Part shown: positions 10,363-20,838 of the stretch, in pieces
Numbering within the stretch: the stretch's first letter is position 1
How the letters are laid out: the number at the start of each line of letters is the position of its first letter
DNA from: Methylotenera sp.
GTDB taxonomy: Bacteria > Pseudomonadota > Gammaproteobacteria > Burkholderiales > Methylophilaceae
Assembly: GCA_020622105.1 (NCBI GenBank)
Contig: JAHRYP010000020.1
Span: forward strand, 1 to 49,564
DNA: 49,564 nt
Direction of reading: 5' to 3'
Notes under the pieces: generated by a model
The model's input: the letters and a program-made list of their open reading frames with translations, nothing else
What the model was told of the DNA's origin: nothing
The model's database searches: none
Position numbers and translations under genes: made by a program

Positions 10363-10911
10363 ATGTCATTGAACAAAGTGCCAACCGGCAAAGACGTCCC
10401 GAATGATTTTAATGTGATCATTGAAATCCCGATGCAGGGTGATCCAGTAAAATATGAAGTGGATAAAGAAAGCGGCGCGATTTTTGTAGACCGTTTTATG
10501 GGTACTGCAATGCATTATCCAGCGAATTATGGCTATGTACCACACACACTGGCAGATGATGGTGATCCTGTAGATGTGCTGGTAATTACACCGGTGCCTT
10601 TGATTCCAGGTGTAGTTGTACGTTGCCGTCCAATTGGTGTGCTGTTGATGGAAGATGAAGCAGGCCTGGACGCTAAAGTGCTGGCGCTGCCGGTTGAAAA
10701 AGTGTGCGGTTTGTATACGCACCTCAAATCATACAAAGATGTATCTGAAGGTCGTCTTGATATGATTGCCCACTTTTTTGCCCATTATAAAGACCTTGAT
10801 AAAGGTAAATGGGTAAAAATCAACGGTTGGGGTGATGTAGACCAAGCGAAGAAAGAAATTCTGGATGGCGTTAAGAACTACAATGATGCAAAAGTAAAAC
10901 CAGCGTTTTAA
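10363..10911 (+). CDS. ppa: Soluble inorganic pyrophosphatase (family I)
   Basis: A 182-residue cytoplasmic family I pyrophosphatase that hydrolyses PPi from biosynthetic reactions. The signature [10 protein letters not shown] with its metal-binding aspartates is at about residues 65-74. The earlier segments [11 protein letters not shown] and [16 protein letters not shown], and the later [20 protein letters not shown], match the family. The ribosome site is TAGGAATAA before the ATG. It is monocistronic and shares a two-way terminator with the convergent VIT-family gene. A membrane-bound pyrophosphatase is encoded about 17 kb away. Confidence 0.97.
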   Translation: MSLNKVPTGKDVPNDFNVIIEIPMQGDPVKYEVDKESGAIFVDRFMGTAMHYPANYGYVPHTLADDGDPVDVLVITPVPLIPGVVVRCRPIGVLLMEDEAGLDAKVLALPVEKVCGLYTHLKSYKDVSEGRLDMIAHFFAHYKDLDKGKWVKINGWGDVDQAKKEILDGVKNYNDAKVKPAF

Positions 10912-10940
10912 TTTGCATTAAACAAAAAACGTTAGAAAAT

Positions 10941-10970
10941 AAAAAGGCAGCTTTAGCTGCCTTTTTATTT
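10941..10970. terminator. Bidirectional terminator between ppa and the VIT-family gene
   Basis: AAAAAGGCAGC (10941-10951), loop TTTA, GCTGCCTTTTT (10956-10966). The A-run and T-run on both sides allow termination in both directions, fitting the two convergent genes. Confidence 0.92.
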
Positions 10971-10977
10971 TGATAAG

Positions 10978-11670
10978 TTAGCCCGTAACAACACCAAATA
11001 AATTACCAACGGCAGCAGTTGCTGCCATAGCCAATACTCCCCAGAACGCCACGCGAGATGCACCTTTAAGCAGCCCGGCGCCTCCGGCTTGTGCAGCCAA
11101 TCCACCCAGAGCTGCCAAAAAGAAAAGCGAGGTAGCCGCAACGTAAGGGATGATATTGCTAGTAGAAGCCAGAATAACGACTAATAGTGGCAGTGCCGCG
11201 CCAAGTGCAAAGGTGCCGGCAGATGCAAACGCCGCCTGTACCGGTTTTGCGTTCATGGTGTCTATGATACCAAGCTCATCTCGTGCATGTGTACCAAGTG
11301 CGTCATGCGCAGTCAGCTGTATTGCAACCTGGCGCGCTAACTCCGGTGTTAGGCCACGTAAGGTATAAATTCCAGTCAGTTCTTCCAGCTCATGCTCCGG
11401 CTGTGTAGCGAGCTCTTCAGTTTCGCGTGCAATATCTGCGGCTTCTGTATCAGACTGTGAACTGACGGACACATATTCACCGGCTGCCATCGACATTGCC
11501 CCCGCCACGAGACCGGCAACGCCGGTAATAAGAATTGCATCATACGTTGTACCAGCTGCAGCAACGCCGATTACCAGACTGGCTGTTGAGACAATCCCGT
11601 CATTAGCACCTAAAACAGCGGCGCGTAGCCAACCGATGCGATGTAAACGATGGAATTCTGAATGTCTCAT
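10978..11670 (-). CDS. VIT/CCC1 family metal ion transporter
   Basis: A 230-residue membrane protein of the VIT1/CCC1 family, whose members move Fe(II) or Mn(II) out of the cytosol. Typical segments are LRAAVLGANDGIVSTASLVIGVAA at the N-terminus, GAMSMAAGEYVSVSSQSDTE with the conserved GEYVSVSSQ signature (residues about 63-75), a charged cytoplasmic metal-binding stretch (about 75-130), and three hydrophobic segments in the C-terminal half (about 148-228). The ATG at 11670 is preceded by AAGG at suitable distance. The ion cannot be assigned from sequence. Confidence 0.9.
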   Translation of the reverse strand: MRHSEFHRLHRIGWLRAAVLGANDGIVSTASLVIGVAAAGTTYDAILITGVAGLVAGAMSMAAGEYVSVSSQSDTEAADIARETEELATQPEHELEELTGIYTLRGLTPELARQVAIQLTAHDALGTHARDELGIIDTMNAKPVQAAFASAGTFALGAALPLLVVILASTSNIIPYVAATSLFFLAALGGLAAQAGGAGLLKGASRVAFWGVLAMAATAAVGNLFGVVTG

Positions 11671-11972
11671 AATAATTGCCTTGTCTAGTGAGTATGTCTG
11701 GATAAAAATTGTTGATGATGAATCAACATCTTATTTTAGCGGATAAGTTGGATTTTAGTGTTTGAGAGTTTAGCATCAGTATTGTGTGATCGATTTGACC
11801 CAAAGTAATTGAATCAGGAAAATAGTAAAGTTTGTTTGCTTATTGTAATTCTCGAATATCAGCTTTGTGGCAAGTGATTTGAAAAATGATAATCCCCTCA
11901 GTCACTATCTCATTAATGGTGTGAGGCAGCTAAATCCGCATAGTTGACAGTCAGTTCTTACAGATAATACGT
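11671..11972. other. Intergenic stretch, no gene seen
   Basis: About 300 bases upstream of the VIT-family gene and downstream of the REC-EAL gene. AT-rich. No convincing open frame, RNA or repeat was seen. It probably holds the VIT-gene promoter. Confidence 0.5.
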
Positions 11973-13172
11973 CTAGTAATTCAGATTGCCAGGCAGGTAC
12001 CTCGAAAATGAGGCCAGATTCATTGGCTTTGCTATGAAATAACCCTGCGCAGTATCGCACCCCAAACTTTTAAGCATATCCCAGTCTTTTTGTGATTCCA
12101 CTCCCTCGGCAACACTCTTAACCTTCAGCTTATGTGCCATGTCAATACAAGACTCAACGACAATACGCATTGCCTCGTTATCAGACAGATCCTTAACAAA
12201 TGACTGATCAATCTTCAGCTCACTAAAAGCAATACGTGTAAGCTGCTGCATCGAGGAATAACCAGTGCCATAATCGTCGATAGAAAGAGTGAATCCTTTC
12301 ATGCATAAGCGTGCCAGATTTTCCAATGCATGTGCTGCATCAGTCATAGCTGCGGTTTCAGTGATTTCTAGAATAATATGGTGGGGATCAAGCCCGACAT
12401 TACGCACAATCGAAGTGATTTTTTCGGCAAAGGCAGTATCATTCAATGAAGCCAAGGAGATATTAACTGATAGATTAAAGGTATGACCGTTATCGTGAAA
12501 CTCACGCAGTGCAACTGATGCCTTTTCAAGCATCATAAAAGTTAAACCTTCAATATTTTTGCTTTGTTCGAGTTGTGGAATAAAACCATAAGGCCCGACC
12601 ACGCCTAACTTGGGATGATTCCAGCGTGCCAATACTTCAGCGCCTACCAGTTGGTCTGTAGCCAAATCTACTTTAGGTTGAAAGAATGGCTCAAATTCAT
12701 CCGCCTGGATTCCTTGCAGAATATCTTTAAGTAAAAAACCATCTGAAGTGTTTGCCGCTTCCAGCCATTTATTTTCTGAGCGATCATACTTATGGAACAT
12801 ATTCTTAATTTGCTGTAATGCAATTGGTTTTTCAATCGCCCCAAGCAGTTTTATGCCATACATTTTCGCCATTCTTGCAGCAGAGCCCAGCAAGCGGCTG
12901 CCTAGTGCGCTGACCAGAATAATAGAAACATTATGGTGTTCCTGGCCTAAATGCCGAAGAAATTCCAAGCCATCCATTTCCGGCATATTCAAATCGCATA
13001 TTATGATGTCTACGAGCTTTTCACTCTTCCCACGAATAATTTCAATCGCTTGCTGGCCATTGGATGCATCATATACCGACGCCACACCTAGTGAGCGCAA
13101 CATATTAATGACCATCTGACGCTGAAAATCATCGTCTTCAACAACTAAAATACTCAGCTCTCTTACTCGCAT
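11973..13172 (-). CDS. Response regulator with EAL (c-di-GMP phosphodiesterase) domain
   Basis: A 399-residue two-domain protein. The receiver domain (about 5-125) has the acidic pair in VVEDDD, phospho-acceptor Asp60 in IIICDLNMPEMDG, and Lys115 in EKP. The EAL domain (about 150-395) retains the catalytic set: E179-V-L-A-R, NLSVNIS, EITET, SIDDYGTGYSS, ELKIDQSFVKD and VAEGVES. It is therefore expected to be an active c-di-GMP phosphodiesterase. It begins 16 bases after the stop of the hybrid kinase gene, so that kinase is the likely partner, either directly or through its Hpt domain. Confidence 0.92.
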   Translation of the reverse strand: MRVRELSILVVEDDDFQRQMVINMLRSLGVASVYDASNGQQAIEIIRGKSEKLVDIIICDLNMPEMDGLEFLRHLGQEHHNVSIILVSALGSRLLGSAARMAKMYGIKLLGAIEKPIALQQIKNMFHKYDRSENKWLEAANTSDGFLLKDILQGIQADEFEPFFQPKVDLATDQLVGAEVLARWNHPKLGVVGPYGFIPQLEQSKNIEGLTFMMLEKASVALREFHDNGHTFNLSVNISLASLNDTAFAEKITSIVRNVGLDPHHIILEITETAAMTDAAHALENLARLCMKGFTLSIDDYGTGYSSMQQLTRIAFSELKIDQSFVKDLSDNEAMRIVVESCIDMAHKLKVKSVAEGVESQKDWDMLKSLGCDTAQGYFIAKPMNLASFSRYLPGNLNY

Positions 13173-13188
13173 AATTTTTCACTTTTAA

Positions 13189-15507
13189 TTATGTTTTTGG
13201 GTCTTCCATTCCCAAAAGGCATACTTCAAACTGCTGTATGGCGTCATTTAATTCAGCGATTATTGCTTGGAAGTTAGTTATATCACCGCTTTGTGACGCT
13301 TTTTCGATGGATGCATAGATATTGGTCAATTGAATCGCCCCAACCATGCGGCTAGATCCCTTCATGCGATGAGCCATGCGTTCAGCATTCACTTGATCAC
13401 CGAGTTCCAGAAGCTTCATCAACTTAAGATTATCTGTGCGGATATATGCTAGAAAGTCTTGCAACACCAGAGCTTGTTCAATATTACTGGGGACTATTTC
13501 CTTCAATATTTTGAAGTTAATCGGATTATTGACTTGGCTGGCGTCTCCAAGCATAGAAATGTCAGCCTGCTGATCCATAGTTTCAGAAACAGGTAGCCAC
13601 TTAATGAGCACTTCTTTCAATTGCATCAAATTAGCTGGCTTGACCAATAAATCATCCATGCCGGCTGATTTGCAATGATCACCTTCCTCTGCCAATGCAT
13701 TGGCAGTCCAAGCGACTATTGGAGTGTAGGGCCGCCTATCTTCCGCCTCAAGCTTGCGTATTGCCTGCGCAAGTGTGTAGCCATCCATCTCCGGCATATG
13801 GCAGTCAGTGATGACCATATTAAAAGCACCATCCCGCCACATAGAGAGTGCTACTAGCCCGTTTTCAGCAGTCTCGGATCGCAAACCGAGCAATTTAAGC
13901 TGCCGTGCCAGCAAATTACGGTTGATGGGATGGTCGTCCACCGCCAATATAAGCGGTGCGTTATTGCTGTAGTCAAATAAAGGAGCAACAGCTCTTCGCT
14001 CAACCTCCGGATGCTGGCTCTGAACGACCTCCCCTGAGTTAACGGAAACCGGCAAAGTTAGAATTAGACTGAAAGTAGACCCGCGTCCTGGTTCACTTTC
14101 CAATTCGATTTTACCCCCCATGAACTCTGCCAATCGACGGCAGATTGCCAGCCCAAGGCCGGTTCCGCCATACATGCGTGCAGTGTCTGCACTTTCTTGA
14201 TGATAGTGCTGGAAGAGGTGCTTCTGGACTTCTTCATTCATGCCAATGCCGGTATCTTTCACAGAGAAGCATATCGTCTCGCTACTATCAAGCTGGCTGA
14301 TCAGTTCAGCACGGAGCTGAACTCCCCCATGTTCGGTAAACTTAATCGCATTACTCACAAAATTATTCAATACTTGTGAAAGCCGCAGCGGATCAACGAT
14401 ATGCGCAGCACTGAGGTGTGGATCTATGTGCTGGATAATCATCAGGCTTTTAGCACTGGCAACACGAGAATAAGTATTGGCCACTTCTTGCAGCAGTTGA
14501 TGAATGGATGTAGAACGGGGAGATAGTTCCAGCTTTCCTTCCTCGATCTTTGACCAGTCCAGAATATCGCTAACAATACGCAATAAGCTTCTGCCGGAAT
14601 CCCAGGCTGCATGCAAAGTTTCGTTCTGTTCACGGTCCAGCGATGTCAAAGAAAGCACTTCCAGCATACCCAGCATGCCGGTAAGTGGTGTACGTATTTC
14701 ATGGCTCATGGTGGCAAGAAACGAATCCTTGGCACGATTAGCTAGCTCAGCTTGCTCTTTGGCTGAAACGAGTGCTTGCTCGTTTTGCTTACGCTCAGTA
14801 ATATCTTTAAATAGAATACCTACTTGCCGACTTCCATCTCCACCGATGCGGGAAGCAAAGACATCGTAGTGCCGCTTCATCGCATTGGCGCGATTTTCAA
14901 AGCGAATGGCTTCACCGGTCATGGCGACTTTTCCGAAGATCTCAAACCAGGTGGCGTCGTGATCGGGCACCATCTCGCGTATCGTCTTGCCTAAGGCTTG
15001 CGGCAACCCCGTTTGCTTGTCAAAAGCCTGGTTGATTTCTACAAACCGGTAATCCACTGCCTTGCCGCTGGAGTCATAAAGTATATCAATTACGCAGAAG
15101 CCTTCATCCATTGCGTCGAACAGCATGCGATAACGCTCCTCGCTGTTGCGCAAAGTCATATTTGCTTCATCAACCCGTTTGATCATTTTCTTCTGGCGGC
15201 CAAGAATAATGCTAAAAACCACTCCCATCAGGCTGAACACGCCAACAGAAATCAATGAGACGGGAGACTTCAGGACGAACGAGAATTGTGGCGGAATGAA
15301 AAACCACCAGACAATAACTACAGAAATGAACGTGGCGACAAACCTCCACGTAACCACCTTGCAGGCGCTGATAAAAACTGCAGGATAGAAAAGAAACCAT
15401 GCAAATGGCTGCACGGCATCGCCATACATCCACTGTATGAAGAAGGCAAAGAATGGTAGCAAAACTGCCAGAACCAGAGGCAGGCTATTTAAACTGCGCT
15501 CATTCAT
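13189..15507 (-). CDS. Hybrid sensor histidine kinase (membrane-PAS-HK-REC-Hpt)
   Basis: A 772-residue multi-domain kinase. The N-terminus has about four membrane segments (10-103) with little periplasmic sequence, resembling a DUF4118-like sensor region. Then follow a PAS domain (about 122-240), a HisKA domain with His269 in [11 protein letters not shown], and an HATPase domain with [16 protein letters not shown] and [10 protein letters not shown] receiver follows with Asp568 in [11 protein letters not shown], and a C-terminal Hpt domain with His713 in AHRMKGSS. This is a complete intramolecular phosphorelay of the BarA/EvgS type. The downstream REC-EAL protein is the obvious output. The stimulus is unknown. 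Confidence 0.94.
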   Translation of the reverse strand: MNERSLNSLPLVLAVLLPFFAFFIQWMYGDAVQPFAWFLFYPAVFISACKVVTWRFVATFISVVIVWWFFIPPQFSFVLKSPVSLISVGVFSLMGVVFSIILGRQKKMIKRVDEANMTLRNSEERYRMLFDAMDEGFCVIDILYDSSGKAVDYRFVEINQAFDKQTGLPQALGKTIREMVPDHDATWFEIFGKVAMTGEAIRFENRANAMKRHYDVFASRIGGDGSRQVGILFKDITERKQNEQALVSAKEQAELANRAKDSFLATMSHEIRTPLTGMLGMLEVLSLTSLDREQNETLHAAWDSGRSLLRIVSDILDWSKIEEGKLELSPRSTSIHQLLQEVANTYSRVASAKSLMIIQHIDPHLSAAHIVDPLRLSQVLNNFVSNAIKFTEHGGVQLRAELISQLDSSETICFSVKDTGIGMNEEVQKHLFQHYHQESADTARMYGGTGLGLAICRRLAEFMGGKIELESEPGRGSTFSLILTLPVSVNSGEVVQSQHPEVERRAVAPLFDYSNNAPLILAVDDHPINRNLLARQLKLLGLRSETAENGLVALSMWRDGAFNMVITDCHMPEMDGYTLAQAIRKLEAEDRRPYTPIVAWTANALAEEGDHCKSAGMDDLLVKPANLMQLKEVLIKWLPVSETMDQQADISMLGDASQVNNPINFKILKEIVPSNIEQALVLQDFLAYIRTDNLKLMKLLELGDQVNAERMAHRMKGSSRMVGAIQLTNIYASIEKASQSGDITNFQAIIAELNDAIQQFEVCLLGMEDPKT

Positions 15508-16032
15508 TGCGTATGATGAATCTGTGTATCAATAACAACGGTAGCCCGGCACAGCATAGGATTCCTTATTATTATTTTTAGATATCGATTTAATTATGTA
15601 TCTTTATATAAATAAATGCAAAAATAAATATATTATTTAAATAAAAATTATAGAGAAAATCGTCCTAATCACTTAATTACCCTGAGTCGACCAAGATGTT
15701 GTAGATACACTTTAGGCTCATCGAATTTTAATAACTATTGAAATTTATTGAATATATGACTGGCGGTTTTGTCCCGTATTTCCGCTCAATCCGCAAAGCA
15801 GACAGTCATTTGCAATATCTAAATGGTAAGTACAAATTGTATTAATTACTTTATTTTCGTATTCTAATTAAAAAAACTCTTAAATTAAGTTGTTGATTAC
15901 TTAAAATTTTAATTAACAAGAAATGATTTTATGTAGTTGTATTTTCGGCTTAATCTTTCATACATTGATCCCTAAACGAATGCATAAGGCTATACTAGAA
16001 GCTAAATAAATCCCCATCGGAAGCGCTAGCAT
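15508..16032. other. Long AT-rich intergenic region
   Basis: About 525 bases without a convincing gene, clearly more AT-rich than the flanking housekeeping genes. It holds one copy of a short imperfect palindrome (15756-15809) and, near its right end, TTGATC and TATACT hexamers with a long 20-base spacer that may serve the small gene at 16033. It marks the left edge of the accessory stretch. Confidence 0.5.
15756..15809. repeat. Dispersed imperfect intergenic palindrome, copy 1
   Basis: ATGACTG at 15756-15762 and CAGTCAT at 15803-15809 are inverted. The right part contains AATCCGCAAAGC, which recurs exactly in copy 2 (20719-20730). Confidence 0.4.
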
Positions 16033-16266
16033 ATGGATAAGTCAGCGGTATTAACTGAAGATGAAATTCACTATCTGGAAATGGTCTTCAATGGAAAATT
16101 CATTAATGTTGCATCAGCACCTATTAATATTGAGGCAATGGTTTTAAAAGGCTGTGTTTCCAAAACACCTTTAGCACTTATGCCTATGATGCCGATTAGA
16201 TATAGTTACGCACTGACTGTTTATGGATTAATTTTACTGCGTGAGTATCGTCCACAATACTATTAA
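16033..16266 (+). CDS. Small hypothetical protein
   Basis: 77 residues, not recognised. It starts MDKSAVLTEDEIHYLEMVF, is predicted soluble with a slightly acidic N-terminal helix, has a Met/Pro-rich middle (LALMPMMPIRY) and ends in aromatic residues. No signal peptide or known motif. The ATG at 16033 has a weak GGAA upstream. It stands alone between the long AT-rich gap and the KdpD-like kinase gene, in the same direction as the latter. It could be a real small gene or a chance frame. Confidence 0.45.
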   Translation: MDKSAVLTEDEIHYLEMVFNGKFINVASAPINIEAMVLKGCVSKTPLALMPMMPIRYSYALTVYGLILLREYRPQYY

Positions 16267-16460
16267 CATAGCTGAATTTACCATCGTTAATGATTGAATA
16301 TTATTGATATTAAGTCAAAAGCGTTGGTCAAGTTGAATTCAAGTCCCATAGCGAACAGTCATATTTAGAATTTAATTACTTTCATCAACTTAAAGCTGTA
16401 ATTCATATCATTACTAAATCCTTTTGAGTTCTAGGATCCATAAAATATACATATTAAAAT

Positions 16461-17929
16461 ATGTTATTAAACAAGTTTTCCTTATTAATTATTCTGTTAT
16501 TAACCATTACTCTCACAAGTTATCAATGGTCTGAAAGTTTAGGATTAACAGGTATTTCGATGCTCTACTTGTTATTTGTAGTGGGGGTCGCTTATCACTA
16601 TTCTAAAAATCAAGCAGTGATTGTTGCTTTTGCAAGTTTTCTCATCATTAATTATTTGTTTATTGAGCCAAAATTTACATTTCAAGTAGGTAATGCTGCG
16701 TCATGGGCGAGTTTGATAAGTTTTTTGATTGTATCGGTAGTGATTACTTCTCTGGTTAAACGGTTAAGAGTTGAAACTTTACAATCACAACAGACTTACT
16801 TGCGAGCAGAGTTTTTAAGAAAACTTGCTGAAAATCTTTCATACCCAGACACCATTCAAGGATTATTAGAGGACTGCCAAGCATTGCTTGAGAAAGAGTT
16901 TGGTAGCACTGTGTTAATCGTTAAAAATGGGGTTCCCATACTGGGTAATTACACACTTACTTCTGAACAATGCAATGCCATTGCATGGGTGCAAGCCAAT
17001 GGCAAATCATTTGGGATTGGGACTAACAATTGGGCTGATGCGAATTTTGTAATTTTCCCGTTTAATCGGTTACAAAGTTATGATCCCGTTGTACTGATTC
17101 CCCAAATTAGCCCCTTGGCAGATTCTCATTTACTTGGAAACATCAAACTTGCCGTAGTCCACATTGCAGTCGCATATCAACATCTTATGCAAAAAGAAAA
17201 AACGCTTGCTGCAGAGAATCAGGCTAGGGAGGAAGCGATAAGAAGTGCATTACTTGCTTCGATTGCCCATGACATGCGAACACCGCTAACTGATCTTGGG
17301 CAGCAACGACGCTCAACCAGCCAGAGATTTCATTCAATGAACATGAGATGCAGCACCTGACTACCATTATTTCATCTCAAGCAAAGCATTTGGCACGAAC
17401 TACAGAAAACATATTATCCTTGGTCCGACTAGAATCGGTCTCTAGAGAGACCATTTGTATGGAGGTTCAGTCACCAGAGGAAATGGTAGGTGCGTTGGTT
17501 AATCTTTATCAATATCAAACAGATGCGCCTCTGTTAACCATTCAGGTAAATCAAGCCGACATCTTGATTAATGCTAACCATGACCTTGTGGTTTTGGCGT
17601 TGGCTAATTTGGTTGAAAATGCAAAGCAAGCCAATATTGATAACAATTGTCCTGATGCCACAATACATATCGTCGTGGGGGAAGCTGAGGATAAGGTCTT
17701 TATTCAGGTGTGTGACAGCGGCCGTGGTTTTGCAGATGGATTTAATGTAGACCATATTAAGAAATTTGAATCTAGCCGCAATAAAGGTTTTGGTTTGGGC
17801 TTGTCGATTGTGGATGCCGTCGCAAAGATACACCAAGCAACGCTAATCTTCGAAAAAGTGGAAAAACATGGTGCTAAAGTGAGCCTAATTTTCAGAAAAC
17901 CTAATATCAATATTGATCATGTCAAATAA
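16461..17929 (+). pseudogene. KdpD-like sensor histidine kinase (DUF4118), frame broken
   Basis: The first frame (16461-17360, 299 residues) gives a DUF4118 four-helix membrane domain (about 5-100), a linker/GAF-like region, and the phospho-acceptor His270 in SIAHDMRTPLT. Just after this motif homology leaves the frame: the G-run at 17298-17300 appears one base short. It resumes in another frame (AATTL, then NEHEMQHLTTII) to 17929. The second part carries the ATPase motifs NLVENAKQAN, DSGRGF and KGFGLGLSIV. It lacks the N-terminal KdpD/Usp domains of full KdpD. As written no functional kinase is made; decay and sequencing error are both possible. The regulator gene overlaps its end. Confidence 0.8.
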
Positions 17930-18608
17930 CCCATATATTTTAATTGTCGAAGATGATGTTGAAATTAAACAGTTTCTTCAATCCAGCTTGCAGTTAAATG
18001 GCTATTCAGTGATTTGCGTGACTCACCTAGAAGACGCCAAGCATCACTTCGTACGCATTAAGCCTTTGTTAACCATTTTGGATTTAAATCTTCCCGATGG
18101 CGATGGTTCAGAATTCATCACCAGTATTCGAGCCTATTCAGATTTGCCCATCATTGTGTTGTCTGCCAAGCAATCCGAGCAAGAAAAGGTGCGTTGTTTT
18201 GATTTGGGAGCAGACGACTATCTTGCCAAACCTTTTGGAATTCAAGAGTTGTTGGCGCGCATTCGCGTTAGTTTAAAACGAACAAGTAAGATGTCACTCA
18301 GGGATGATGTTTATCTAGCTGACGCATTAGAAATCGATATGGCGAATCAAACCGTTAAACTCAACAATCAACCCGTTCACCTAACCCCCATTGAGTTTAA
18401 GTTGCTGTTTCAGTTGGCGCAAAAGCCTGGCAAAGTATTTACCCACCGCCAGCTGCTGAGTGCCGTTTGGGGAAGTGAATATGTAGACGAACTTCATTAT
18501 TTGCGTATCCACATGGGTAGACTACGTGCGAGGTTAGAGGAGAATCCAGCAACTCCTCAATATATTCTGACTGAGGCTGGAATAGGTTATCGTTTAGCTG
18601 CTAATTAA
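17919..18608 (+). CDS. KdpE-like OmpR-family response regulator
   Basis: 229 residues. The receiver domain (1-120) has the acidic pair in IVEDDVE, the acceptor Asp in LTILDLNLPDGDG and the Lys in YLAKPFG. The C-terminal winged helix (130-228) carries LTPIEFKLLFQLAQKPGKVFT and ends TEAGIGYRLA, typical of KdpE. The frame is open from TTG 17913, but ATG 17919 is the natural start. It overlaps the end of the kinase gene by 11 bases, as kdpD-kdpE pairs do. With kup directly downstream, a role in potassium-dependent control is inferred. This gene itself is intact although both neighbours are broken. Confidence 0.9.
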   Translation: MSNNPYILIVEDDVEIKQFLQSSLQLNGYSVICVTHLEDAKHHFVRIKPLLTILDLNLPDGDGSEFITSIRAYSDLPIIVLSAKQSEQEKVRCFDLGADDYLAKPFGIQELLARIRVSLKRTSKMSLRDDVYLADALEIDMANQTVKLNNQPVHLTPIEFKLLFQLAQKPGKVFTHRQLLSAVWGSEYVDELHYLRIHMGRLRARLEENPATPQYILTEAGIGYRLAAN

Positions 18609-18678
18609 CAGATTTTGTTTATGCGATTGATATATTGATGGTGTTGAAATGCTCCCAATCATTAATAGGGGCAGTTAA

Positions 18679-20543
18679 ATGAGTCAACCATCCAAAGGCC
18701 TTGCCGCACTCACACTAGGTGCGATTGGTGTCGTATACGGAGACATCGGGACAAGTCCGCTTTATACAGTTAAAGAAATTTTTGGGGAATCGACCGGGAT
18801 TGCATTAACACATGCTAATATTTTAGGTGCGGTATCTGCCATATTTTGGGCGCTTATGTTTGTTGTCTCGCTTAAATATGTAATGTTAGTCCTTCGGGCC
18901 GACAATAAGGGAGAAGGTGGCATCATGGCGTTGCTAGCATTGGCTTCCTCTTCTGTGCATCAGCATCGAGCAAAAACTGTTTTATTTGGACTAGGTGTAT
19001 TTGGCGCTGCTTTGTTTTATGGAGACAGCATCCTAACCCCAGCGATCTCAGTTTTGTCAGCCGTCGAGGGTTTGTCATTGATTACACCAAAACTTACCCC
19101 TTACATTTTGCCATTATCAATTGCTATATTGATTGGCCTGTTCTTCTTCCAGAAAAAAGGCACGGACCAAGTTGGCAAATTGTTTGGCCCCATCATCGTC
19201 ATTTGGTTTTTAACGCTGGGTACTATTGGCGTTTGGCACATTATCAAAATGCCATCTATTCTTCTGGCCGTTAATCCCTTATACGCCCTGCAATTTCTCG
19301 CAGACAGAGGAGCGGGAGTGTTTCTTGCAGTGGAGCTGTATTAGCAATTACTGGGGCCGAAGCGTTATATGCTGATATGGGCCACTTTGGTCGCCCTGCC
19401 ATTAGGATTGCCTGGACAGGTTTAGTATTACCGGGCTTAGCACTTAATTACTTTGGACAAGGCGCCTTATTATTGGCACATCCAGAAGCGGTGACCAACC
19501 CTTTTTACCTCGCATTCCCGGATAGTTTACTGATCCCTGCCGTGGTGCTGTCCACGCTTGCAACAATTATTGCATCACAAGCGGTCATTTCTGGCGCGTA
19601 TTCAATTACAAGACAAGCCATTCAACTCGGCTTTTTGCCTCGTATGCGCATAATGCATACCTCAGCTAAAGAGTCTGGGCAGATTTATATTCCTGCCATA
19701 AATTGGGCTTTACTCATTGCCGTATGTTTGACGGTAATTTCCTTTAAGAACTCGTCAGCCATTGCGGCGGCTTACGGTATAGCGGTTACAGGCACAATGC
19801 TGATTACCTCAATATTAACCTTTTTTGTTGTACGCAATATTTGGAAGTACCCTTTGTGGATTGCCATTGGAGCCACAGGTATATTTATCTCGTTAGATAT
19901 ATTGTTATTAGCATCTTGTTCTGTAAAGTTTTTTAATGGTGGTTGGTTTCCAATAGCATTGGCAATGATTTTGGTTGTTGTAATGTGGACATGGCGAGAA
20001 GGAAGGCAAATCCTTTTAAGTAAAATCCATGAGGATGATCCTAAAATGGAATTATTTATCAGTAGCTTGGAGAATAGTGATATTTCAATTGTTGAACGTA
20101 CAGCCGTTTATCTCAATGCAAGCAAAGATACGGTGCCTCAAGCATTGTTGCATAATATTAAACATAATCAGGTACTTCATAGGACTAATCTGATTGTTAC
20201 AGTTTCGTATGCTGACATACCCTCTGTTGCCCCTGAAGAGCGTAACTCTATAAAGTTTCTGGGTAATGGTTTCTGGCAAGTAGGTTTAAATTATGGTTTT
20301 ATGCAGGCACCAGATATTCCTCGAGCATTAGCGGAATGTAACATCCCTGGGTTTACTTTTGATCCATTTACAACTTCTTATTTCGTGAGCAGGGAAATTA
20401 TTATTTCTGGACATGGCGGTGCCATGTCTAAGTGGCGTGATGATATGTTTAGTGTGATGTCAAGAAATGCTGGGAGTGTCGTAGATTATTTTAATATTCC
20501 TAGCAATAGTGTCATTGAGTTGGGGTCACGTGTGCACATTTAA
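18679..20543 (+). pseudogene. kup: Kup potassium transporter, frame broken
   Basis: The two frames together give about 620 residues, the normal length of Kup/HAK/KT proteins, which take up K+ with protons. The first frame (18679-19344) begins [20 protein letters not shown], the family signature. It runs into a TAG at 19342 because one G seems missing in GTGGAGC (about 19332): restoring it gives [22 protein letters not shown]. The second frame runs to 20543 through NYFGQGALLL and ASQAVISGAYSITRQA to the C-terminal VIELGSRVHI. A good ribosome site (AGGGGCAG) precedes 18679. As written the protein is cut within the membrane domain; a sequencing error would give an intact transporter. Confidence 0.85.
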
Positions 20544-20678
20544 CTTAGGTTAGACCTGTTTTTCAATCTGCAATTGTCCTTAACTTGGTGGTATGAAATT
20601 AAAATGTATAAAATTCGTCAAAAGTTCGAAAGACATTTGTTTGTTTTGAGGTGATCGCTTAAAACAGAAAATTCATCT

Positions 20679-20739
20679 GAATGGCAGCTTAGTCCGGCTA
20701 ATATGCCGAAGGCGTGTTAAATCCGCAAAGCTGTCATTC
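20679..20739. repeat. Dispersed imperfect intergenic palindrome, copy 2
   Basis: GAATGGCAGCTT at 20679-20690 pairs imperfectly with AAGCTGTCATTC at 20728-20739. The interior has TAGTCCGGCTAA and AATCCGCAAAGC, shared with copies 3 and 1. It sits in the 295-base gap after kup, which holds nothing else recognisable. Confidence 0.5.
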
Positions 20740-20838
20740 TAAACATCATTAATTTAAGTGGTCTTTTATGGAGTTACGCTGCATAACCTGTATTTATACT
20801 GAGGTAACCCCAAGAAAATCATCTTTAACAGCTAATGA

